Translations under genes and position numbers: made by a program
Assembly: GCF_002936985.1 (NCBI RefSeq)
Contig: NZ_MPZN01000023.1
Coordinates: forward strand, 1 to 52,641
Length of the DNA stretch: 52,641 bases
Origin: Microterricola pindariensis
Lineage (GTDB): Bacteria; Actinomycetota; Actinomycetes; Actinomycetales; Microbacteriaceae
Reading direction: 5' to 3'
Part shown: one piece after another, positions 8,456 through 16,687 of the stretch
Layout: each line of letters starts with the position of its first letter
How positions within the stretch are numbered: position 1 is the stretch's first letter
The notes under the pieces: model-generated
What the model saw: only the letters and a program-made list of their open reading frames with translations
Databases searched by the model: none
What the model was told of the DNA's origin: nothing

Positions 8456-9466
8456 ATGCGCGCACTTCCCCAGAAACTCGTGCGATCAAACGAGTTCTAC
8501 CTGTTCCTCGTCATCGTCGTGCTTGCCATCGTGATTCAGGCCAGGAGCGGCCAGTTCTTCACAGCCAACAATCTCGTCGACATCGCGAACGCGATGGTCG
8601 TGCCGGGTATCTTCGCCGTCGGCGCGTTCATGGTGCTGGTCTCCGGCGGCATCGACGTGTCTTTTCCGGCGCTCGCCTCGCTGGCGGTCTACGCGACAAC
8701 CCGCATCCTCGTCGATGCGGGTTATGAGGGCGACCTCTGGCTCCCGTTCCTGATCGTCATGGCGATCGGAGCAGTGCTCGGCTCCTTGAACGGATGGTTC
8801 GCCTCCCGCTTCGCCGTGCCGGTCCTGATCATCACGTTGGGCACAGCGAGCGTGTTCTCCGGCATCATGCAGGGGGCACTCGGCTCCGTGCAGATCCCGA
8901 ACATTCCGCCGGCCATGAGCGAGTTCGGGCGGGCGACGCTGTTCGTGGCGACCAACCCCGACTCTGGTCTCACCTCGAACATGCCCATGTCGTTCCTCCT
9001 GCTCGTCGGGGTGGTCGTGGCCGCGTTCGTCATGCTGCGGTACACCACGTTCGGCCGCGGAATCTACGCACTCGGCGGAGACGAGAGTGCGGCATCCCGC
9101 GCAGGCTTCAACGTGCGCAGGATGAAGTTCTGGCTCTACGTCATCGTGGGTGTGATCGCCAGCATCGCCGGCCTCGTGCGCACGAGCATGATGGACCAGA
9201 TGCACCCGACCAACCTTCTCGGTATGGAGCTGATGGTGATCGCCGCCGTCGTTCTGGGCGGTACCGCCATCACGGGCGGCACGGGCACTCTGACGGGCGC
9301 CATGTTGGGAACGCTGCTCATCGTGATCGTGCAGAACAGCATGATCCTCGTCGGCGTCCCCACCTTCTGGCAGGGATTCGCCTTGGGCGTTCTGATCATC
9401 GTCGGAACCGGAATCTCGGCCCTCCAGCTCACCCGAGCCCGCAAGCGCAAAACCGCACTGATCTGA
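8456..9466 (+). CDS. Sugar ABC transporter permease 1
   Basis: A 336-aa polytopic membrane protein of the branched-chain/ribose permease family (BPD_transp_2). It has about eight to ten hydrophobic segments and the conserved stretch GGIDVSFPALASLAV near residue 65. The typical late block TTFGRGIYALGGDESAASRAGFNV appears around residue 195, with LGGTAITGGTGTLTGAMLGT near the C-terminus. Start ATG 8456 lies one base after the ATPase stop, implying translational coupling. It forms a heterodimeric channel with the product of 9480-10520. Confidence 0.9.
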   Translation: MRALPQKLVRSNEFYLFLVIVVLAIVIQARSGQFFTANNLVDIANAMVVPGIFAVGAFMVLVSGGIDVSFPALASLAVYATTRILVDAGYEGDLWLPFLIVMAIGAVLGSLNGWFASRFAVPVLIITLGTASVFSGIMQGALGSVQIPNIPPAMSEFGRATLFVATNPDSGLTSNMPMSFLLLVGVVVAAFVMLRYTTFGRGIYALGGDESAASRAGFNVRRMKFWLYVIVGVIASIAGLVRTSMMDQMHPTNLLGMELMVIAAVVLGGTAITGGTGTLTGAMLGTLLIVIVQNSMILVGVPTFWQGFALGVLIIVGTGISALQLTRARKRKTALI

Positions 9467-9479
9467 GAAAGAGACTGCA

Positions 9480-10520
9480 ATGACTGCAATAACGACATCG
9501 CGTTCGCGAGTCCGGCTCTTCCGCGACCAGCACGTTACGCGCCTTGCTTCGATTCTCGTCGTGCTTCTGCTGTTCTTCGCGCTCGTCAGAACGGAGAACT
9601 TCTTCCGGCTCGCCACCTGGCAGTCCATGGCCGTCCAGTTTCCGGAGTTCGGGCTGATGGCACTCGGCGTCATGCTCACCATGATCATCGGCGGCATCGA
9701 TCTGTCGGTCGTAGGCATCGCGAACATGACCGCCATCGGCAGCGCCACCCTGATGCTGTCGATCGCGCCTACCGGCTCAGACAGCCCGGAGGGCTACCTC
9801 GCCCTGATGGCAGCGATCTTCTTCTCGCTGCTGGTCGGGGCGCTTGCCGGCGCCTTCAACGGTTTCCTGGTGGCGAAGGTGAAGATCCCGGCGATCCTCG
9901 TGACTCTCGGCACCTTCGAGCTCTTCACCGGCATCGCCGTGATCATCAGCGGAGGAAAGCCCACAAGTGGCCTACCGCCGGAATATGGCGAGGTTATGGC
10001 GAGTCGGCTGTTCGGCGTCATCCCCATGCCGCTGATCATCTTCATCGTCGCCACCGCGGTCATCGGAGTGCTGATGTACAAGACCGCATTCGGCACGAAG
10101 CTCTACATGCTGGGATCGAATGAGACCGCGGCAGAGTTCAGTGGGCTCAAGACGACGAGCCTCACCATCCGCACCTACATGATCTCCGGACTTCTCGCCT
10201 CGGTGGCCGGTCTGGTGATGCTCGGCAACTACAACTCGGCGAAGGCGGATTACGGTTCGACCTACACGCTGCTGGCGATCCTCATCGTCGTGCTCGGTGG
10301 TGTGAACCCCAATGGCGGATCGGGGCGTCTCGCCGGAGTGATCCTCGCCGTTGTCGTGCTGCAGGTGCTCTCCTCGCTGCTGAACACCTTCCCCCACATC
10401 AGCAACTTCTACCGCCCACTCATATGGGGTGGCGTGCTCCTTCTGGTCATCGTTGTCAACCAGTGGGACAAACGTGACCATCTCGCTCGACTCTTCCGCT
10501 GGAAAGGGACAACCTCATGA
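9480..10520 (+). CDS. Sugar ABC transporter permease 2
   Basis: A 346-aa paralogue of the preceding permease, with the same family signatures: MIIGGIDLSVVGIANMTA, the block FGTKLYMLGSNETAAEFSGLKT, and LGGVNPNGGSGRLAGVILAV. It begins 13 nt after permease 1, and its stop overlaps the next start in an ATGA junction. Two different permease genes with one double-cassette ATPase is the arrangement seen in the rhamnose RhaSTPQ and AI-2 LsrABCD transporters. In RbsABC-type systems a single permease is used. Confidence 0.9.
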   Translation: MTAITTSRSRVRLFRDQHVTRLASILVVLLLFFALVRTENFFRLATWQSMAVQFPEFGLMALGVMLTMIIGGIDLSVVGIANMTAIGSATLMLSIAPTGSDSPEGYLALMAAIFFSLLVGALAGAFNGFLVAKVKIPAILVTLGTFELFTGIAVIISGGKPTSGLPPEYGEVMASRLFGVIPMPLIIFIVATAVIGVLMYKTAFGTKLYMLGSNETAAEFSGLKTTSLTIRTYMISGLLASVAGLVMLGNYNSAKADYGSTYTLLAILIVVLGGVNPNGGSGRLAGVILAVVVLQVLSSLLNTFPHISNFYRPLIWGGVLLLVIVVNQWDKRDHLARLFRWKGTTS

Positions 10521-11080
10521 AAATGACCAAGGATCGCCACGTCGTGGTGAGCGCCGACTTCGCCGGGTTTCCGCTGAAGGAAGCGGTCAAGACTCACCTG
10601 CAGGCGCGCGGATGGAGCGTCACCGACTTGACGCCAACACTCGACGACGCGCCGATGTACCAGCGGGCCGGTTTCATGGTGGGGGCGAAAATCGCCGAAG
10701 CCGAGTTTGAGAAGGCCCTCGCCTTCTGCGGCACCGGCATGGGCATCCATGTCGCCGCCAGCAAATGCCCGCACGTGCACGCCGCCGTGGCCGAGACTGT
10801 GCCTGCGGCGCTGCGCGCCTCGACCGCGAACAACTGCAATGTGCTGGCGATGGGCGCCTTCTACACGGCTCCGCGCCTCGCCATGGCAATGGCCGACGCT
10901 TTTCTCGAGTCCTCATTCGGCGACGGCTACGAGAACTGGCGAGGCTTTGCCGAATACCACCAACTCGGCTTCGACGAGTGCGAGAACTTCGACTACGAGG
11001 CGTACAAGGCCAACGGCTTCGAGCTCGTTGACAAGCCCACGGTGACGATGGGGCCGGAGCCCAGCGGGCTCGCGTATTAG
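10517..11080 (+). CDS. RpiB/LacA/LacB-family sugar-phosphate isomerase
   Basis: A 187-aa protein whose first ~150 residues match the RpiB/LacAB fold: VVVSADFAGFPLKEAVKTHL at the start, and the active-site loop AFCGTGMGIHVAASK with Cys71 at the catalytic-base position of RpiB. NNCNVLAMGAF follows. It is longer than canonical RpiB (about 150 aa), with an extra C-terminal segment rich in acidic and aromatic residues. The family interconverts aldose and ketose phosphates (ribose-5-P, galactose-6-P, tetrose phosphates). Its start overlaps the permease stop (ATGA), so it is co-translated with the transporter. A kinase and an aldolase follow, so it probably acts on a phosphorylated intermediate of the imported sugar. 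The substrate is unknown. Confidence 0.85.
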   Translation: MKMTKDRHVVVSADFAGFPLKEAVKTHLQARGWSVTDLTPTLDDAPMYQRAGFMVGAKIAEAEFEKALAFCGTGMGIHVAASKCPHVHAAVAETVPAALRASTANNCNVLAMGAFYTAPRLAMAMADAFLESSFGDGYENWRGFAEYHQLGFDECENFDYEAYKANGFELVDKPTVTMGPEPSGLAY

Positions 11081-11158
11081 CGCGCTCGCGTCGTAATTCA
11101 GCAAAGACAGACAGTTCATTAGTTCAACCCAGTTCAGACGTTCAGAAGGGAGCGCCTC

Positions 11159-11908
11159 ATGGCACGCGTGCTATTGGCGGGGGAGTCGTGGTCGACGACC
11201 TCGGTTCACACCAAGGGGTTCGACTCGTTCACAACCACGGCCTACGAAGAGGGGGCGGCCGACTTCATAACTGCGCTCGAGCACGCCGGGCACTCTGTGG
11301 TGTTCCAGCCCAACCACGTTGCGGCGGCGAAATTTCCCACCACCCTCGCTGAGCTTCGCGAGTTTGACGTTGTCGTGCTCAGCGACATCGGCGCCAACAC
11401 CCTGCTGATTCCCCCGCAGGTATTTTCAGAGGGTCGGGCCATGCCGAACAGGCTCGAGATTCTCGCCGAGTGGACCCGCGCCGGCGGTTCCCTGCTCATG
11501 GTCGGCGGCTACCTCAGCTTCATGGGCATCGAAGCCAAGGCCAACTACCGAAACACCGCGCTTGCCGCGGTTCTCCCGGTCGAGATGGAGGCTGGCGACG
11601 ACCGCGAAGAGACCCCGCAGGGCTCTATCGCGAGCATCGTCGGTTCGCACCCGATCACCCGGGGACTCGACGAGAACTGGCCCGCCATCCTGGGCTATCA
11701 CCGGGTCGAAGCGCGTGAAGGTGCCGAGGTGCTGGCGACCGTCGGCGCGCACCCCCTGCTCGTTGTCGACTCTGAGGGCTCTGGCCGCACGGCCGCGTTC
11801 TTGAGTGACATGGCCCCGCACTGGCTACCGAAGGAGTTTCTCGCCTGGGTCGGCTACGAGCCGATGTGGCAGCAGCTGATCTCCTGGCTCGCCCGCGAGA
11901 GCGAGTGA
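11159..11908 (+). CDS. Glutamine amidotransferase-like protein (STM3548/GATase1-like)
   Basis: A 249-aa cytoplasmic protein opening MARVLLAGESWSTTSVHTKGFDSFTTTAYEEGA, which matches the GATase1-like family typified by Salmonella STM3548. Other recognisable parts are FDVVVLSDIGANTLLIPP, the turn GGSLLMVGGYLSFMGIEA near residue 115, and GRTAAFLSDMAPHW near the C-terminus. I see no classical nucleophile-elbow Cys in the GGY turn, so glutaminase activity is doubtful. Ribosome site AAGGGAG precedes ATG 11159. Relatives occur in sugar-utilisation loci but their reaction is not established. Its place between isomerase and kinase genes suggests an accessory role in this pathway. Confidence 0.75.
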   Translation: MARVLLAGESWSTTSVHTKGFDSFTTTAYEEGAADFITALEHAGHSVVFQPNHVAAAKFPTTLAELREFDVVVLSDIGANTLLIPPQVFSEGRAMPNRLEILAEWTRAGGSLLMVGGYLSFMGIEAKANYRNTALAAVLPVEMEAGDDREETPQGSIASIVGSHPITRGLDENWPAILGYHRVEAREGAEVLATVGAHPLLVVDSEGSGRTAAFLSDMAPHWLPKEFLAWVGYEPMWQQLISWLARESE

Positions 11909-11918
11909 GTTCACAACG

Positions 11919-13340
11919 ATGAACGCGTTCGGCCGTGTTGCCGCACTCGATTTCGGCGCCACGAGCGGGCGCGTCATCGTTGGCGAGGTCAGCAAAGATC
12001 AGCTGAGAATGCAGACCTTCGCGCGATTTGCGAACCGCCCGGTCGCCGTCGGCGGGCGCTTGCATTGGGACGTCCTGGCGCTCTGGCAAGACGCGCTCGA
12101 CGGGGTGGCTGCGGCAATCCGTGAGGTGCCCGACCTCACGTCGGTGGCCACAGACACCTGGGGAGTGGACTACGGGCTCTTTCGTGGCGGTCGGCTGCTG
12201 GCCAATCCCACGCACTATCGGGATGAGCGCACGAACGCCGTGGTGGCAGGGGTCAACGCCCGTATGCCCGAGGCGGAGCAATACCGGCGGGCCGGCATCC
12301 AGATTCTCCCCATCAACACGATCTATCAATTTGCCGCTGAGGCGGAAGATCAGGTGGTGGAGTGGGCAGATTCGGCGCTTTTGATGCCGGATCTCTTCAC
12401 GTATTGGTTGAGTGGCGCGCGTATCGCGGAGAGGACGATGGCGTCGACAACTGGACTGCTGGACGCCCATTCGCGGGAGTGGAACGCGGAGCTCGTCGCG
12501 GCGGCCGGCATCCCCATGGCGCTGCTTCCCGCGCTCGTCGATGCGGGCACCGCGGTCGGACCGTTGCGGGCAGACGTCGCCCGCGCGGTCGGCGCGGCCG
12601 GCCGCGTCGAGGTCGTCGCCGTTGGCTCTCACGACACGGCCTCGGCCGTGGTCGCCGTGCCGATGGAGTCGGAGTCGGCCGCCTTCATCTCCTGTGGAAC
12701 CTGGGGCTTGGTGGGCGTCGAGCGGTCGCATCCGGTGCTCTCTGAGGAGGCGCGGCTGGCGGGCTTCACCAACGAGGCGGGAGTCGACGGGCGCTACCTG
12801 TTGATGCACAACGTGATGGGCCTGTGGATTCTCACCGAGGCGGTGCGACAGTGGGAGCGGCACGGCGAGACCGTCGAGTTGCAGAGCCTGTTGGCGGCTG
12901 CGGCCGCCGTCTCAGTGGATCTGCCGGTCTTCGACGTGAACGACGCACGCTTCCTGCCCCCGGGCGACATGCCCGCCCGAATCACCGGATGGTGCATCGA
13001 ACGCGGGCTTACCCCGCCGCAGAACCTCGCAGAGATGACACGGTGCATCATCGAGTCGCTCGCCTGTGCTTTCGCCGACGCCGCGCAGCGCGCCGGAAGC
13101 CTCGGCGGTGTGGCGGTGCAACGCATCCACATCGTCGGCGGCGGATGCCAGAACGAGCTGCTGTGCCAGCGCACCGCCGACCGTGCCGGGCTGCCGGTGC
13201 TGGCCGGACCCGTGGAGGCGACCGCGCTCGGCAACATTCTGGTGCAGGCGCGCACCATGGGACACATCGCTGGCGACCTCGACGAGTTGCGCGATCTCGT
13301 TCGCCGTACCAACGAACCGGTGCGCTACGAGCCGCGGTGA
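11919..13340 (+). CDS. Rhamnulokinase-like FGGY carbohydrate kinase
   Basis: A 473-aa kinase with ALDFGATSGR at residues 9-18, GGRLHWDVLALWQ, TDTWGVDYGLFRGG, GSHDTASAVVAVP, SCGTWGLVGVE and HIVGGGCQNELLCQ. The order and wording of motifs closely follow the rhamnulokinase at 1-1378, so the two are paralogues. It starts 11 nt after the amidotransferase-like gene and precedes a class II aldolase. A second rhamnulokinase-like enzyme inside a complete transporter-isomerase-kinase-aldolase operon suggests specificity for a different ketose. Redundancy for rhamnulose cannot be excluded. Confidence 0.88.
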   Translation: MNAFGRVAALDFGATSGRVIVGEVSKDQLRMQTFARFANRPVAVGGRLHWDVLALWQDALDGVAAAIREVPDLTSVATDTWGVDYGLFRGGRLLANPTHYRDERTNAVVAGVNARMPEAEQYRRAGIQILPINTIYQFAAEAEDQVVEWADSALLMPDLFTYWLSGARIAERTMASTTGLLDAHSREWNAELVAAAGIPMALLPALVDAGTAVGPLRADVARAVGAAGRVEVVAVGSHDTASAVVAVPMESESAAFISCGTWGLVGVERSHPVLSEEARLAGFTNEAGVDGRYLLMHNVMGLWILTEAVRQWERHGETVELQSLLAAAAAVSVDLPVFDVNDARFLPPGDMPARITGWCIERGLTPPQNLAEMTRCIIESLACAFADAAQRAGSLGGVAVQRIHIVGGGCQNELLCQRTADRAGLPVLAGPVEATALGNILVQARTMGHIAGDLDELRDLVRRTNEPVRYEPR

Positions 13341-13413
13341 CGCCGCAACGACGCGGGCATTCGGCGTCCTAATCCACCGATTTTCCGAAGAAGGCCACGA
13401 AGGGACCAAAAAC

Positions 13414-14190
13414 ATGACCGCACGAATGCACGCAGACTCCGTCAGCGACGAGCTGGTTGCACTGACGAGACGCCTCGGGGAACCCGCGCGCGACCTGGTG
13501 ATACTCGCCGAGGGCAACACGAGTGAGCTCGTCAGCGACAGGACGATCAGCGTGAAGGCTTCTGGCTCATCGATGGCTGATGCCACTCGCGACGATTTCG
13601 TCACCGTCGACCTGGAGCCGCTGCTCCAGATTCTGCGTGACCCGGCTGCGGGTCAGGAAGCGCTGACCGCGGCGCTCACCGCGACCACGGCCGACGGGGG
13701 AACCGTGCGGGCGTCGATCGAGTCGCTCGTGCACGTCGCCGTGCGTGCATTCGTGCCGGCGAAGTTCGTGGCGCACACCCACCCGACCGACGTGGTTGCG
13801 CTGCTTGCGAGCGCCGAGGCCGAGACGGCCTTCGTCGACCCGGTCTACTCCGAGGAATTCATGATTCTCGGCCGCAGCCTCTACGTACCGTACGCCGAGC
13901 CGGGCATCGTGCTCGGCCGCGTCTTTCTGGAGCACCTCGACAGCCACGTTCAGGAGCACGGCGAGACGCCGTCGCTTGTGCTGCTCGGCAACCACGGAAT
14001 CGTGGCGATCTCGGACTCGGCTGCCGGTGTCGAGGCCATCTCGATGATGGCGGTGAAGAGCGCCAGGGTGCGGCTGGGCGCGAGACTCGCCGGAGGCGTC
14101 GCCCCGCTGAGCGCGGAGACCACCGCCCACTACTTCGACCGCCCTGACTTCCGTGAGCGCCGTGCCGCTTTGGCGGGCCGCCAGCGCTGA
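13414..14190 (+). CDS. Class II aldolase/adducin-family protein (FucA-like)
   Basis: A 258-aa metal-dependent aldolase. Visible catalytic elements are GNTS near residue 30, KASGSSM, Glu103 in SIESLVHVAV (position of the FucA general base), the zinc histidines 121 and 123 in AHTHPTDVV, and His194 in LLGNHGIV. ATG 13414 was chosen because AAGGGA lies 9 nt upstream; the frame is open much further 5' but there overlaps the kinase gene. The family cleaves ketose-1-phosphates (fuculose-1-P, rhamnulose-1-P, ribulose-phosphate analogues) to DHAP plus an aldehyde. As last gene of the operon it would split the product of the kinase and/or isomerase. No dehydrogenase for the released aldehyde is encoded in this operon. 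Confidence 0.87.
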   Translation: MTARMHADSVSDELVALTRRLGEPARDLVILAEGNTSELVSDRTISVKASGSSMADATRDDFVTVDLEPLLQILRDPAAGQEALTAALTATTADGGTVRASIESLVHVAVRAFVPAKFVAHTHPTDVVALLASAEAETAFVDPVYSEEFMILGRSLYVPYAEPGIVLGRVFLEHLDSHVQEHGETPSLVLLGNHGIVAISDSAAGVEAISMMAVKSARVRLGARLAGGVAPLSAETTAHYFDRPDFRERRAALAGRQR

Positions 14191-14212
14191 CAAGACTGCG
14201 CGAACAGGGCGG

Positions 14213-14242
14213 AGGGCCGGGTCTCACACGAGATCCGGCCCT
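14213..14242. terminator. Bidirectional hairpin between convergent aldolase and rhamnose isomerase genes
   Basis: AGGGCCGG-g-TCTC pairs with GAGA-t-CCGGCCCT around a 4-nt ACAC loop, 12 Watson-Crick pairs and one G-T. It lies between the stops at 14190 and 14265 and probably serves both strands. Confidence 0.7.
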
Positions 14243-14264
14243 TCGCTCTGTGCTGCTGAGGGGG

Positions 14265-15431
14265 TTAGGCGCCCCAGCTGGACTGGGTGCCGCCCACGCG
14301 CTCCGCGGCGATCTGGGTCTGGTAGCCGGATGCCGCATAGGCGGCCATCGGGTCTGCGGGCAGGCCACGTCCCTCGCGCCACGCGGCGAGGTCGCCGCGC
14401 ACGTCGGTGTAGAAGGCGTCCATGAGGATTCCGTTGGCGCCGAGCACGTCGCCCGCGCTCTGCGCGGCATCCAGTGCCTCGCGGTCGATGAGCAGCGCGC
14501 GGGCCGTCATCTCCTGCACGTTCAGCACGGAGCGGATCTGGCCGGGGATCTTGTCCTCGACGTTGTGGCACTGGTCGAGCATGAAGGCGACGGGGCTGTC
14601 CGGGCCGTAGCCGCCGCCGCGGACGACCTCGACCATGATGCGGAACAGCTGGAACGGGTCGGCCGCGCCGACGATCAGGTCGTCATCGGCGTAGAAGCGC
14701 GAGTTGAAGTCGAAGGAGCCGAGCTTGCCGAGGCGCAGCAGCTGCATGACGATGAACTCGATGTTCGTGCCCGGCGCGTGGTGGCCGGTGTCGAGGCAGA
14801 CCATGGCCTTGTCGCCGAGGGCGGCGACCTGGGCGTAGCTCGTTCCCCAGTCGGGGACATCGGTGTGGTAGAACGCCGGCTCGAAGAACTTGTACTCGAG
14901 CACGAGGCGCTGCTCCGAACCGAGGCGGGCGTAGATCTGCGCCAGCGAGTCGGCGAGGCGGTCCTGGCGGCCGCGCATGTCGCCCTGGCCGGGGTAGTTG
15001 GTGCCGTCGGCGAGCCAGATCTTCAGGTCCTGCGAGCCGGTGGCGTGCATGATGTCGATGCACTCGAAGTGGTGGTCGATCGCCTGCTGGCGGATGCCGG
15101 CATCCGTGTGGGTGAGGCTGCCGAACTTGTAGACGTCATCCTGGAACGTGTTCGAGTTGATCGTGCCGAGGGCGACGCCGAGGTCGGCGGCGAACTCGCG
15201 CAGCGCGCTGTAGTCGTCGACCTTGTCCCACGGGATGTGCAGCGCGACCTTCGGCGCGAGGCCGGTCACGCCGTGCACCTGGGCGGCGTCGGCGAGCTTC
15301 TCCTGGATGGTGCGCGGCGTTCCGGGAGTGGCGAACACCTTGAAGCGGGTGCCGGAGTTGCCGAACGCCCACGAGGGCAGCTCGATGGCCTGGCCCTCGA
15401 GCTGGCTGGCGATGGAGGCGAATGTCGTCAT
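14265..15431 (-). CDS. rhaI: L-rhamnose isomerase, actinobacterial subtype
   Basis: A 388-aa TIM-barrel sugar isomerase of the RhaI type. It contains LHIPWDKVDDY near residue 65, IKIWLADGTNYPGQG-like DLKIWLADGTNYPGQG (about 135-150), LVLEYKFFEPAFYHT with Glu179, VCLDTGHHAPGTN with Asp214, and SFDFNSRFYADDDL (about 239-252). Glu179 and Asp214 correspond by spacing to metal ligands of the Pseudomonas stutzeri enzyme; the next ligand, a His there, aligns with Asp241 here. The ATG at 15431 has GAGAAG 9 nt upstream; a GTG three codons earlier would leave no room for a ribosome site. It converts L-rhamnose to L-rhamnulose and supplies the kinase at 1-1378. A LacI-type palindrome lies about 60 bp upstream. 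Confidence 0.9.
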   Translation of the reverse strand: MTTFASIASQLEGQAIELPSWAFGNSGTRFKVFATPGTPRTIQEKLADAAQVHGVTGLAPKVALHIPWDKVDDYSALREFAADLGVALGTINSNTFQDDVYKFGSLTHTDAGIRQQAIDHHFECIDIMHATGSQDLKIWLADGTNYPGQGDMRGRQDRLADSLAQIYARLGSEQRLVLEYKFFEPAFYHTDVPDWGTSYAQVAALGDKAMVCLDTGHHAPGTNIEFIVMQLLRLGKLGSFDFNSRFYADDDLIVGAADPFQLFRIMVEVVRGGGYGPDSPVAFMLDQCHNVEDKIPGQIRSVLNVQEMTARALLIDREALDAAQSAGDVLGANGILMDAFYTDVRGDLAAWREGRGLPADPMAAYAASGYQTQIAAERVGGTQSSWGA

Positions 15432-15491
15432 GTCTGTCACTTCTCGGTCTCGGTGGTGTGTGGATGGCGCGCTGGGCCGACTGCCGCTTCA

Positions 15492-15503
15492 TGAATCGTT
15501 TCA
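15492..15503. promoter_or_regulatory. LacI-type operator upstream of rhaI
   Basis: TGAATCGTTTCA, an imperfect palindrome of the TGAANCGNTTCA type, 60 bp before the rhaI start. It is probably bound by the divergent LacI regulator encoded from 15652. Confidence 0.6.
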
Positions 15504-15568
15504 ATCGCCATGGTGAAAGCGTAGCCCCGCGCCGCCCGGCTCGTCAACCGCGGCGCGCGGCGCGCGAC

Positions 15569-15580
15569 TGATTCGTTTCA
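15569..15580. promoter_or_regulatory. Second LacI-type operator, near the regulator gene
   Basis: TGATTCGTTTCA, differing at one position from the site at 15492. It lies about 70 bp before the GTG of the LacI gene at 15652, suggesting autoregulation. Site centres are 77 bp apart, so looping between them is possible. Confidence 0.5.
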
Positions 15581-15651
15581 ACCACGCCGGCAATCCGACA
15601 TCCGTGGCTTAGGCTTTCGGGAGAAGTCCAGACAGACAGGGAGATCCGCGA

Positions 15652-16665
15652 GTGAGCGTGAGTGTGCGCGATGTGGCATCGCTGGCGGGGGTTTCTGTGG
15701 GAACCGTGTCCAATGTGCTGAACCGGCCGGAGAAGGTGGCGCCGGCGACCGTTGAACGCGTGCAGCGGGCCGTCGCCGAGCTCGGCTTCGTGCGCAACGA
15801 GGCGGCCAGGCAGTTGCGCGCCGGGCAGAGCCACAGCATCGGCCTGATCGTGCTCGACGTGCGCAACCCGTTCTTCACCGACGTCGCCCGCGGCGCGGAG
15901 GACAAGGCGGCCGAGGGCTCCCTCTCGGTGCTCCTCGGCAACAGCGACGAGAAGCCGGAGCGCGAGGCCGCCCACATCGCGCTGTTCCAGGAGCAACGCG
16001 TGCACGGCGTGCTCATCTCGCCGCTCGGCGACGACCTCGGCCGGCTGGCCGCGCTGCGCGAGCGCGGCATCCCGACCGTCCTGGTCGACCGCCAGGATCC
16101 CGCGGGGGAGTTCTCCTCCGTCTCGGTCGACGACGTGGCCGGCGGCTACCTGGCCGTGCGGCACCTGCTGGACCTCGGCCGCCGCCGCATCGCCTTCGTG
16201 GGCGGCCCGCACGGCATCCGCCAGGTCGCCGATCGCCTGCTCGGCGCCCAGAAGGCGGTCGAAGAGGTGTACGGCGCAAGCCTCGAGGTGATCGACGGCG
16301 AGGGCCTGACCGTTCTGCACGGGCGCGCCGTCGGCGAGGCGTTGCGCGAGCGCGCCGCCTACGCCCGGCCGGAGGCGGTCTTCGCCGCCAACGACCTGCT
16401 CGCCCTGGGCGTGCTGCAGGCGCTGACCATGCTCGGAGACATCCGCGTGCCCCAGGACATCGCGCTGATCGGCTACGACGACATCGATTTCGCCGCGACC
16501 GCGGTTGTGCCGCTCAGCTCGATTCGCCAGCCCAGCGTGCTGATCGGCTCGACCGCCGTCGAGCTGTTGCTGCGCGAGGCAGCGGGCGGCCCGGACTTCG
16601 AGCACGAGCAGATCGTGTTCCAGCCGGAGCTCGTGGTGCGCGCCTCGACGGGCACCGCCGACTAA
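15652..16665 (+). CDS. LacI-family regulator, probable rhamnose isomerase repressor
   Basis: A 337-aa LacI/GalR protein. The helix-turn-helix occupies about residues 3-24 (VSVRDVASLAGVSVGTVSNVL), followed by RPEKVAPATVERVQRAVAELGFV. The sensor domain carries IGLIVLDVRNPFFTDVARGAED, DDVAGGYLAVRHLLDLGRRRIAFVGG and GYDDIDFAATAVVPLSSIRQP. GTG 15652 is preceded by AGGGAGA at about 8 nt; a TAGGCT box at 15611-15616 may be the -10. It is divergent from rhaI with two TGAANCGNTTCA-type sites between them. Ligand contact residues cannot be read off with confidence; rhamnose or a rhamnose metabolite is inferred from position. Confidence 0.88.
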   Translation: MSVSVRDVASLAGVSVGTVSNVLNRPEKVAPATVERVQRAVAELGFVRNEAARQLRAGQSHSIGLIVLDVRNPFFTDVARGAEDKAAEGSLSVLLGNSDEKPEREAAHIALFQEQRVHGVLISPLGDDLGRLAALRERGIPTVLVDRQDPAGEFSSVSVDDVAGGYLAVRHLLDLGRRRIAFVGGPHGIRQVADRLLGAQKAVEEVYGASLEVIDGEGLTVLHGRAVGEALRERAAYARPEAVFAANDLLALGVLQALTMLGDIRVPQDIALIGYDDIDFAATAVVPLSSIRQPSVLIGSTAVELLLREAAGGPDFEHEQIVFQPELVVRASTGTAD

Positions 16666-16687
16666 CCGCGCCGCCGCACAGCGCGGT

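Noticed and set aside
13066-13413. Upstream extension of the class II aldolase frame
   Set aside because: It overlaps the kinase gene in another frame and reads as Arg/Pro/Ser-rich noise; ATG 13414 has a proper ribosome site.
12912-13604. Minus-strand frame with apparent ORF across the kinase-aldolase junction
   Set aside because: It is antisense to two genes with full catalytic motifs and has no ribosome site or recognisable domain.
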